Assembly (NCBI GenBank): GCA_001778285.1
Contig: MFGL01000001.1
Location: 1,905 to 16,877, forward strand
Source of the DNA: Candidatus Falkowbacteria bacterium RIFOXYC2_FULL_47_12
GTDB lineage: Bacteria; Patescibacteriota; Patescibacteriia; Patescibacteriales; XYC2-FULL-47-12
Reading direction: 5' to 3'
DNA: 14,973 nucleotides
Below, piece by piece: positions 5,434-10,995 of the stretch; the first letter of the stretch is position 1, and each line of letters starts with the position of its first letter. The position numbers and the translations under genes were made by a program. Below the pieces are notes generated by a model. It worked only from the letters and a program-made list of their open reading frames with translations. It did no database searches and had not been told where the DNA came from.

Positions 5434-5898
5434 CTAGTTGACTAAATTATTGATATCGCCGTTGCATCTTAGAACCTTGATACATTGTTTGATAAGGTTC
5501 AAAGAATCGTCCGCCATTGCTTTTATTTCATCAATATACGACACGTATTCAGGTATGGGATTGAACAGAAATATTTTTTTATCGTGCACGTGCGCGAACC
5601 CCATTTCCATCAACGTGTTGCCGCCGATGTAATTGGGTTTACCATTTTTCTCTAAGTTTAAAACCAAGATGGCGTCGCTACTTACAATGCTATTATAATA
5701 CCATTTGATAAATCCATATTCGCGTTTGACCTTATCGTGCTCGCGTTCTATGCGCTCTGATAATTCCGGCATTTCGCCAGCAGCTAATTTTTCGTAATAG
5801 GGATGTATAATTGCCTCATGGCCCATTGCTCTTAATTTATCCCTATATTCCACCTTTTCTTTACGGAAGCTGGAGCTGCCGACGATGGTAATTTTCAT
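5434..5898 (-). CDS. Nucleoside 2-deoxyribosyltransferase-like protein
   Basis: The 154-residue protein has the small Rossmann-like layout of the nucleoside 2-deoxyribosyltransferase superfamily. It starts with a beta strand plus serine-rich loop (MKITIVGSSSF), has a central SSDAILVLNLEKNGKPNYIGG (residues 73-93) with the SDA-hydrophobic strand, then NTLMEMGFAH, where the glutamate after the G-rich loop is in the position of the catalytic Glu of the family, and KKIFLFNPIPE near 107-117. Classical members exchange bases between deoxyribonucleosides; many relatives of this length are uncharacterised and may be hydrolases or sensors. It starts 12 bases after the lysS stop and is probably co-transcribed. 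A weak AAGG lies 4 bases before the ATG. The family call is fairly firm; the reaction is not. Confidence 0.72.
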   Translation of the reverse strand: MKITIVGSSSFRKEKVEYRDKLRAMGHEAIIHPYYEKLAAGEMPELSERIEREHDKVKREYGFIKWYYNSIVSSDAILVLNLEKNGKPNYIGGNTLMEMGFAHVHDKKIFLFNPIPEYVSYIDEIKAMADDSLNLIKQCIKVLRCNGDINNLVN

Positions 5899-5910
5899 AA
5901 ACCTTACAAA

Positions 5911-7404
5911 TTACTTATTCTTTATTTCCTGTTCACTGTTCGCTATTTTTGGCCGCACCAACGGAAACGTCTGGCAGTCACGCAGTGTTTTATCGGACAA
6001 GAAACTAAAGACGCGCTCGGACATGCCAAAGCCGCAGGTCGGCGGCATACCGTACTCCAGAGCTTCCACGAACTCATAATCAGCCATTTGCGCCTCGTCA
6101 TCGCCGGCGTCGCGCAGTTTTTGCTGCCCGGCGAAACGCTCGCGCTGGTCAATGGGGTCGTTTAATTCTGAATAACCATTGCCCAGTTCCGAACCGGCAA
6201 TGATGGGCTGGAAACGCTGAACGGTCTGCGGACGAGCTTCATTTTGTTTTGCCAGCGGCGAAACGACAATTGGCACGTTAACCAGAAAGCCGGGCCCGGC
6301 AATGTCTTTGCGGCAATACTTCCACAAATTATCAATGCCGCGCGTTATGTTAAAGCCCTTGTTATCGTAAGCAATGTCAAGCTCTTTTAATTTCTTTTCG
6401 ATGTCCTTTACACTTGCTTTCGCAATATCAACTCCAGTACGTTTTTTGATAATTTCCGTGTAGTCATAGCGTTCCCATTTATTCCCTAAGTCAATGGCAA
6501 AATTTTTAATGCTAAATTTCAGGGTGCCGAACACCTCTTTGGCAACATGCTTAAACATTTCTTCAACGAGCGCCATGCCTTTTTCATAATCGGCGTACGC
6601 CCAGTAAAATTCCATCTGCGTGTAGTCTTGCGCGTGTTCGGCGCTGATGCCTTCGTTGCGGAATATTCTGCCGATTTCAAAGGTTTTTTCAAAGCCGGCC
6701 ACCATCAGACGCTTCTGCCACAGCTCACCGCAGGAAATGCGCAAGTAGACGTCAACATCCAGCGCGTTGTGGTGCGTAATAAACGGCCGTGCGTCCGCGC
6801 CGCCGGTCGTTGTTTCCAATACCGGCGTTTCCACTTCTGCAAATCCTTTTGCGAGCAAAAAATTGCGTACCGCCTGCCAAAATTTTCCTTTGCGTACGAT
6901 AGTTTCACGCAAATCTTTATTTAATAAAATATCAAGATAGCGTTTGCGCAGTCGCTCTTCCTCGTCTTTGAAACCGAAATGCTCGTCGGGAATTTGGCGC
7001 AGGGCTTTGGCAAGCATTGTCCATTTTGCAACGGCAATGGAATTTTGACCGGTTTTGGTGACGAGCGTTGTGCCCTCTATTCCAATAAAATCACTGGCAT
7101 CAACCGTGCGGGTGAAGAGTTTAAAATCCTCGGTGTCCATGTCTTTTTTGTTAAAAACAATCTGGATGCGGCCGGTTTCATCTTCCAGATCGCCAAAAGC
7201 CAAGTTGCCGTGCAGGCGCACAGAGCGCAGACGGCCGGCCACGTGAAACGTTTTTTTTGCCTGCGTCAGTTTTTTAAAATCACGCAGTACCTCGCTGATA
7301 CTGCAGTCGCGTTCCGCGCGCGCCGGATACGGATTAACGCCCGCTTGTTTGAGCATGTCTAATTTTTTGATTCTATCTGTATATTCGCTTTTTTTCTCTT
7401 GCAT
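5911..7404 (-). CDS. lysS: Lysyl-tRNA synthetase (class II)
   Basis: The 497-residue product has an N-terminal OB-fold anticodon-binding domain (about 52-135, with VAGRLRSVRLHGNLAFGDL) and a class II catalytic core: motif 2 FRNEGISAEHAQDYTQMEF (248-266), GSELGNGYSELNDP (404-417) and motif 3 beginning YGMPPTCGFG (451-460). Motif 3 continues MSERVFSFL, where many bacterial LysRS have GIGIDRL; the functional arginine is kept. The reading frame is open up to 7578, but the true start is ATG 7404: it gives the usual MQEKKSEYTDRIKKL opening and lies about 18 bases downstream of a strong promoter's start point, while the longer frame runs back through that promoter and a terminator. No Shine-Dalgarno site is visible. 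The deoxyribosyltransferase-like gene follows 12 bases downstream. Confidence 0.96.
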   Translation of the reverse strand: MQEKKSEYTDRIKKLDMLKQAGVNPYPARAERDCSISEVLRDFKKLTQAKKTFHVAGRLRSVRLHGNLAFGDLEDETGRIQIVFNKKDMDTEDFKLFTRTVDASDFIGIEGTTLVTKTGQNSIAVAKWTMLAKALRQIPDEHFGFKDEEERLRKRYLDILLNKDLRETIVRKGKFWQAVRNFLLAKGFAEVETPVLETTTGGADARPFITHHNALDVDVYLRISCGELWQKRLMVAGFEKTFEIGRIFRNEGISAEHAQDYTQMEFYWAYADYEKGMALVEEMFKHVAKEVFGTLKFSIKNFAIDLGNKWERYDYTEIIKKRTGVDIAKASVKDIEKKLKELDIAYDNKGFNITRGIDNLWKYCRKDIAGPGFLVNVPIVVSPLAKQNEARPQTVQRFQPIIAGSELGNGYSELNDPIDQRERFAGQQKLRDAGDDEAQMADYEFVEALEYGMPPTCGFGMSERVFSFLSDKTLRDCQTFPLVRPKIANSEQEIKNK

Positions 7405-7428
7405 AAAATTGATGTTATTCACTGTTTT

Positions 7429-7457
7429 ATTGTACTCTATGACACTTTTTGTGTCAA
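7429..7457 (-). promoter_or_regulatory. Strong lysS promoter with palindrome in the spacer
   Basis: TTGACA (7457-7452), a 17-bp spacer and TACAAT (7434-7429) give a near-consensus promoter with a start near 7422. A 17-bp palindrome, TGACAC-AAAAA-GTGTCA (7456-7440 on the minus strand), overlaps the -35 box and fills most of the spacer, an ideal repressor site. No regulator gene is identifiable nearby. Confidence 0.8.
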
Positions 7458-7467
7458 AAATCAGACT

Positions 7468-7512
7468 AAAAAAACCCGCCCGCGGCTTCGGCGGCCACGA
7501 GCGGATTTTTTT
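7468..7512 (-). terminator. Rho-independent terminator after the 64-aa gene
   Basis: On the minus strand the arms at 7506-7494 and 7486-7474 pair over 13 consecutive positions (four of them G-U) around a 7-nt loop, followed by a run of seven Ts (7474-7468) and preceded by A-rich sequence. It isolates the 64-aa gene from lysS, whose promoter begins 10 bases further on. Confidence 0.88.
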
Positions 7513-7531
7513 CGTTTTGATATCGCAAAAA

Positions 7532-7726
7532 TTATTGCTGTTGAAGCGGCATCTTTGGCTCCGGCATTTTTTCCACATCTTCTATGCTCTGCGGGACATG
7601 AACTTCTGGCTCCGACAGCGGCGTTGCTGCCGATTGAGCCTGCGGCATGGCCGGTTCTTGCGGCATCTGCATCGGCGTTTCTTGGCCTTTTCCAAAAAAT
7701 TTTGCAAAAAAATCTTTCAATGCCAT
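7532..7726 (-). CDS. 64-aa Pro/Gln/Met-rich hypothetical protein
   Basis: The protein begins with MALKDFFAKFFGKG, a likely amphipathic helix alternating phenylalanine with lysine. The rest (about residues 15-64) is low in complexity and rich in P, Q, M, E and A (for example QMPQEPAMPQAQ), so it is probably disordered, and it ends in three glutamines. There is no signal peptide or full membrane span; the N-terminal helix might rest on the membrane surface. I do not recognise a family. It is a single-gene unit: promoter at 7772-7799, no Shine-Dalgarno site before the ATG, and a strong terminator 20 bases after the stop. This flanking transcription machinery is the main argument that the gene is real. 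Confidence 0.68.
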   Translation of the reverse strand: MALKDFFAKFFGKGQETPMQMPQEPAMPQAQSAATPLSEPEVHVPQSIEDVEKMPEPKMPLQQQ

Positions 7727-7771
7727 AGTGGTAATATTAATAAATAAAGCGATTTTTCTCCCTTATCGTTT

Positions 7772-7799
7772 AGTATATACCCTAAGTTCAGACGCGCAA
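7772..7799 (-). promoter_or_regulatory. Promoter for the 64-aa gene
   Basis: TTGCGC (7799-7794) as -35, a 16-bp spacer and TATACT (7777-7772) as -10 on the minus strand. The start near 7765 leaves a leader of about 40 nt that contains AAGGGAG far from the ATG. Confidence 0.6.
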
Positions 7800-7804
7800 C
7801 AGAG

Positions 7805-7813
7805 TTATCCACA
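7805..7813 (+). promoter_or_regulatory. DnaA-box-like site TTATCCACA
   Basis: The nine bases match the DnaA box consensus TTWTNCACA exactly. The site lies 5 bases upstream of the -35 box of the 64-aa gene. No second copy is evident nearby, so it does not look like a replication origin; a chance match or a regulatory site is more likely. Confidence 0.4.
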
Positions 7814-7829
7814 GTATTAAATTAGCTTC

Positions 7830-7857
7830 GCATTTAACACTGCAAGCAGCTAAATGC
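7830..7857 (-). terminator. Stem-loop at the 3' end of the gltX operon
   Basis: GCATTTA and TAAATGC (7 bp) enclose a nested CTGC/GCAG pair with a 2-nt loop. The hairpin overlaps the stop codon of the hydrolase gene. It lacks a clear T-run, so it may be an mRNA end-stabilising structure rather than an efficient terminator. Confidence 0.4.
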
Positions 7858-8752
7858 TTCTAAGCCAATCGGCCATTATTTTTGTCAGCTTTCTTTGCTG
7901 ACCGCTAAAACCGTGGTCAGCGCCGGAAATAATTTTGTAGGAAAATTCAAGCTTTAATTTTTGCAGAATTTCTACCACGCCGGGCACGTCTCCCCAGCAG
8001 TATTCATCTTTGCCGCCGTACACGACAAGCGTTGGTTTTTTTATTTCTTTGAAATAACGAAAACGCGGCTTGCGGCTTAGCTTGATTTTACGCATGGTTT
8101 CATAGAACGGAAACGTGTTGTAGTCGCCATCAGGATTGGCAATATCATAGAATGCTTGATGCGAAAACAATAGTTCAGGAAATATCTCTTTTATCAACTC
8201 TGCTCCCCTGCCCTGGCGCGTGTTCGTTTGTGCCCGCTTGAGCAACGCGTAAAAACGTTTGCGGCCGAGCTGATGGTAGTAGATACCCGTGTCATCGCCG
8301 CCGGAGAGTAAAACGTAGCCGGAAATTTGATTGCGCGGCTTGTAGTGATTGTAAACGCAAATTTTATTCGCGCCGGTTGAAGAGCCTATGAGATAAAACG
8401 TGTGGTAGCCGCGCTGGCGCAAAAAGGCAATCACACCGTCAATGTCAGATACGCAATCGCGGATTTTTTCGTACGCCATGCCGCCGTAGGTTTTAAAATT
8501 TTTTCCGGATTTTTTGTAACGTAAACTTTTTAGCAAATGCGCGCCGCGGTTATTAAAAAATAATAGCGCTACGCCCAGTTTCGCAAACGCTGGTACCCAC
8601 TCGGTAAGCTGGTCATCATGGTAAAAAACTGACGAACTGCCGTTTCCGTGCAAATAAATCGCTACTGCTCTTTTCTTTTTCGGTTCGTACAGAAGACCGG
8701 GCAGTGTGAAGTGGTCGGGGGTTTTTATTTGAACAAATGTTGGTTCTAACAT
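7850..8752 (-). CDS. Alpha/beta hydrolase
   Basis: The 300-residue protein shows a complete serine-hydrolase triad: nucleophile S125 in the elbow GSSTG (123-127), D249 in VYGGKDEY and H280 in SGADHGF. The oxyanion-hole region is HGNGSSSVFYHD (35-46), and FNNRGAH (66-72) follows the second strand. The closest architecture I can name is the DUF1749/UPF0613-like or acyl-peptidase/esterase group of cytoplasmic alpha/beta hydrolases; the substrate cannot be told. There is no signal peptide. The ATG overlaps the end of gltX by 7 bases (ATGTTAG), so translation is probably coupled. It is the last gene of the antitoxin-toxin-gltX-hydrolase unit. Confidence 0.85.
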   Translation of the reverse strand: MLEPTFVQIKTPDHFTLPGLLYEPKKKRAVAIYLHGNGSSSVFYHDDQLTEWVPAFAKLGVALLFFNNRGAHLLKSLRYKKSGKNFKTYGGMAYEKIRDCVSDIDGVIAFLRQRGYHTFYLIGSSTGANKICVYNHYKPRNQISGYVLLSGGDDTGIYYHQLGRKRFYALLKRAQTNTRQGRGAELIKEIFPELLFSHQAFYDIANPDGDYNTFPFYETMRKIKLSRKPRFRYFKEIKKPTLVVYGGKDEYCWGDVPGVVEILQKLKLEFSYKIISGADHGFSGQQRKLTKIMADWLRSI

Positions 8753-10227
8753 AACATTGCTATCGCGCTTTCAACTCGCCGCAAACTTTCATTTTTGCCA
8801 AGCACTCCCATTATCTCAAAAGGACCCGGGCTGTTTTGTTGACCAGAAAGCGCTACGCGCAGGGGCCAGAGTACTTCGCCGTTGGTGTAATTTTTTTCTT
8901 TAATAAAACTCAACATTTCTTTTTCTAAAGTATCTCGCTCCCATTTTTTAATTTCCATTAGTTTCTTCTTAGTTTCCATTAGTTTCTTCTTAGTTTCCGT
9001 AGCATTCGCTTTTTTCCAAATCAAGAGTTGCGCATCGTATTCCAAAATATCTGAAAAGAAAAATTGCGTAGCGCCAACGATATCCGAGAGTTTTTTCAAC
9101 CGCTCCTGCTCTAAGGAAATTACTTTGGTCATGTATTCGTCGCTGTAGTTTTGCAGCGCGTCTCCGTAGATTTCCGCCAGATACGGCAAACAGAAATCAA
9201 ACAACTGTTTTGCCGGCAATTTTCGCAGATACTGCCCGTTGATGTTATCTAATTTTTTATAGTCAAAAATCGCGCCGGACTTATGCAATTTATTTACGTC
9301 AAACTGCTTTATTAATTCTTCCAAACTGAAAATTTCCTGCTCGGTTCCAGGGTTCCAGCCTAAGAGCGCAATATAATTTATCAGCGCTTCCGGCAGATAG
9401 CCTTTGTTTTTAAAATCCTCCACCGAAACATCACCAGTTCGTTTTGATAATTTCTTTTTGTTTTCTCCCAAAATATTGGGCAAATGGCAATAAACCGGCG
9501 GTGTCCAACCGAACGCCTGATATAACAAAATATGTTTGGGCGTACTCGGCAGCCACTCTTCACCGCGCATAATGTGTGTTATTTCCATTTCATGGTCATC
9601 AACGACTACTGCGAAATGATATGTCGGAAACCCATCAGATTTGATTAAAATTTGATCATCTATAGCGTATCTATAAAAACTTAAATCACCCCACACTAGA
9701 TCCTTAAATTTAACGGGGCGCTCTTTATCCTTACCTAAAATTTTATCAGTATCGTAATATGGCACCTTCATTCTTATTACATACGGTTTTCCATCTGCTA
9801 AATTTTTTTCAACAATATCTTTATGCTTTTCGTTTAGCTCTTTGCATTTTCTATTATACATAACTAATAAATTATTCTTCTGTTGACTTGCTCTCATTTC
9901 TTCCAATTCTTCCGACGTGCAAAAACAATAGTAGGCCTTGTCTTCGTCAATGAGTTGTTGCGCGTATTTTTGGTAAACTTCTAGCCGCTCTGATTGTATG
10001 GCTGGCTCTCCGTCCCAATTTAAATCCGCCCATGTCAGCATCTCAAAAATTTTCTCTTTTGCTCCTGGCACGAACCGAGCGCGGTCAGTGTCCTCAATGC
10101 GCAACAAAAATTCGCCGTCATTTTGTTTGGCGAATAAATAATTATACAGCGCCGTCCGCAACCCCCCTATATGCAACATGCCGGTCGGGCTCGGCGCCAT
10201 GCGCGTACGGATTTTTGGCTGCTTCAT
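8746..10227 (-). CDS. gltX: Glutamyl-tRNA synthetase
   Basis: The 493-residue product is a class I GluRS: the HIGH motif is in PSPTGMLHIGG (12-22), the KMSKS-type motif is KKLSKRTG (258-265), and the zinc site is partly present as CFC (101-103) and C128 (YNRKC). It attaches glutamate to tRNA-Glu; in bacteria without GlnRS it also charges tRNA-Gln for later amidation, which I cannot test here. Its ATG overlaps the TGA of the toxin gene (ATGA), which indicates translational coupling to the toxin, and the hydrolase follows with a 7-base overlap. No separate promoter is visible. A 21-bp tandem duplication in the C-terminal domain adds a repeated LMETKKK. Confidence 0.97.
   Translation of the reverse strand: MKQPKIRTRMAPSPTGMLHIGGLRTALYNYLFAKQNDGEFLLRIEDTDRARFVPGAKEKIFEMLTWADLNWDGEPAIQSERLEVYQKYAQQLIDEDKAYYCFCTSEELEEMRASQQKNNLLVMYNRKCKELNEKHKDIVEKNLADGKPYVIRMKVPYYDTDKILGKDKERPVKFKDLVWGDLSFYRYAIDDQILIKSDGFPTYHFAVVVDDHEMEITHIMRGEEWLPSTPKHILLYQAFGWTPPVYCHLPNILGENKKKLSKRTGDVSVEDFKNKGYLPEALINYIALLGWNPGTEQEIFSLEELIKQFDVNKLHKSGAIFDYKKLDNINGQYLRKLPAKQLFDFCLPYLAEIYGDALQNYSDEYMTKVISLEQERLKKLSDIVGATQFFFSDILEYDAQLLIWKKANATETKKKLMETKKKLMEIKKWERDTLEKEMLSFIKEKNYTNGEVLWPLRVALSGQQNSPGPFEIMGVLGKNESLRRVESAIAMLC
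8952..8998 (-). repeat. 21-bp tandem repeat inside gltX
   Basis: Two perfect 21-bp units (8952-8972 and 8973-8993) plus five bases of a third encode the heptapeptide LMETKKK repeated. The unit is a multiple of three, so the frame is kept. The lysine-rich insertion lies in the anticodon-binding domain. Confidence 0.85.
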
Positions 10228-10463
10228 AAATTTTTGTACGTGTTCTCGTTTCTAAACCTAATATCATCAAGTTTAAATTTCCCATCTTGATAATGAAAAA
10301 TTATTCTGAATTTCATAATTCTTACGCGATAATAAGCAGATTCTTTTATTTTTTTAATATCTAAATGAGCCACCTCATTCTTCCTTAACAGTATTAATAA
10401 ATCATTAAGAGTCGCTCTCTCTTTTTTGGTGATCTTTCTAAATAATTTTTCTATTTTATCCAT
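10224..10463 (-). CDS. RelE/ParE-family toxin
   Basis: The 79-residue product has the fold signature of the RelE/ParE superfamily: two N-terminal helices, a variable strand, then YYRVRIMKFRIIFHY (44-58), corresponding to the conserved Y-R-x-R-x-G-x-Y/F-R-I-x-F core, and a final strand DDIRFRNENTYKNL. Such toxins cut ribosome-bound mRNA (RelE-like) or poison gyrase (ParE-like); which applies is not decidable. ATG 10463 is chosen over the in-frame TTG at 10466; it overlaps the antitoxin stop by 8 bases, the usual arrangement of these pairs. The TGA stop overlaps the gltX ATG. The glycine after R-x-R-I in many homologues is methionine here. Confidence 0.82.
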   Translation of the reverse strand: MDKIEKLFRKITKKERATLNDLLILLRKNEVAHLDIKKIKESAYYRVRIMKFRIIFHYQDGKFKLDDIRFRNENTYKNL

Positions 10464-10713
10464 CAATTTTTTTGAGAACTTTCAATAATTCCTCCGCTGA
10501 AATTCCCTTGCCTTTATTATCTCTAACAGCATTAAAAATGACTTTGTCTCCTTTTTTTTCGTCTCTTTTTATGATTGTTTCCAAATCAATCGGCTGGAGT
10601 GTAATTGTATCACCTTGACATTTTAAAATAAATTGATTGGTATCAAATTGTTTACGCCAACTCATAGGAATGGTGATTTGCCCTTTGCTGGTTGCCTTGA
10701 CGATGGTGGTCAT
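10456..10713 (-). CDS. AbrB/MazE-type antitoxin (SpoVT-AbrB domain)
   Basis: The 85-residue protein begins MTTIVKATSKGQITIPMSWRK, the swapped-hairpin DNA-binding domain of the SpoVT-AbrB family (about residues 1-47). The C-terminal half (DEKKGDKVIFNAVRDNKGKG and the final helix with EELLKVLKK) should wrap around the toxin. It lies directly before a RelE/ParE-type toxin, overlapping it by 8 bases, and just after a strong promoter whose start site is covered by GTAAGAA inverted and direct repeats. Autorepression by the antitoxin-toxin complex is therefore likely. Pairing of an AbrB-type antitoxin with a RelE/ParE-type toxin is known from several bacteria. No Shine-Dalgarno site is visible. Confidence 0.87.
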   Translation of the reverse strand: MTTIVKATSKGQITIPMSWRKQFDTNQFILKCQGDTITLQPIDLETIIKRDEKKGDKVIFNAVRDNKGKGISAEELLKVLKKIDG

Positions 10714-10731
10714 AAAGAATAAAATTAGTAA

Positions 10732-10780
10732 GTAAGAATTTCTTACATTCTTACTATAGCACGGCCTCTTAACTTGTCAA
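10732..10780 (-). promoter_or_regulatory. Promoter and operator of the antitoxin-toxin-gltX operon
   Basis: TTGACA (10780-10775), a 16-bp spacer and TGC-TATAGT (10761-10753) form a near-consensus extended -10 promoter. On the minus strand GTAAGAA occurs at 10754-10748 and 10746-10740, followed by inverted TTCTTAC at 10738-10732, so a 15-bp palindrome covers the expected start site near 10746 and a third half-site overlaps the -10. This is the layout expected for autorepression by the AbrB-type antitoxin. Confidence 0.82.
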
Positions 10781-10781
10781 A

Positions 10782-10982
10782 CTACGCTCCGGTTACTAAA
10801 TACACGTTGTAAGCAAATGAAACTACGAGGACAATCGCCAAAATAATTAAGGCGATGGTGAGGTTGCGCACGCGCTTGTCTTCTTTTTGTTTTTCTTTAT
10901 TCAACAGCGCGCTCGTGATGTCATTGGCAATGTAGAGGTATTTTTTGAGTTGCCAATTTGATTTGCGGTGAAAAAAAATCAT
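10782..10982 (-). CDS. 66-aa predicted single-span membrane protein
   Basis: The start at ATG 10982 is chosen because AAGGAG lies 6-11 bases upstream; the frame stays open to 11081, but that part is the other-frame shadow of the fusion gene. The protein has a charged, basic N-terminal half (HRKSNWQLKKYLYIANDI and NKEKQKEDKRVR) and one C-terminal membrane segment (about residues 43-61, ALIILAIVLVVSFAYNVYL). It is likely anchored with its N-terminus in the cytoplasm. No family is recognised. It follows the glycosyltransferase-Nudix gene by 13 bases and ends two bases before the -35 box of the toxin-antitoxin promoter. Confidence 0.72.
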   Translation of the reverse strand: MIFFHRKSNWQLKKYLYIANDITSALLNKEKQKEDKRVRNLTIALIILAIVLVVSFAYNVYLVTGA

Positions 10983-10995
10983 AATTTCTCCTTCT

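Noticed and set aside
7405..7578. A longer lysS reading frame starting at 7578 (58 extra residues).
   Set aside because: The extension runs through a strong terminator and the lysS promoter, and the normal LysRS start is at 7404.
7805..7813. The DnaA box as part of a replication origin.
   Set aside because: Only one box is present, with no cluster, no AT-rich unwinding element and no dnaA/dnaN nearby.
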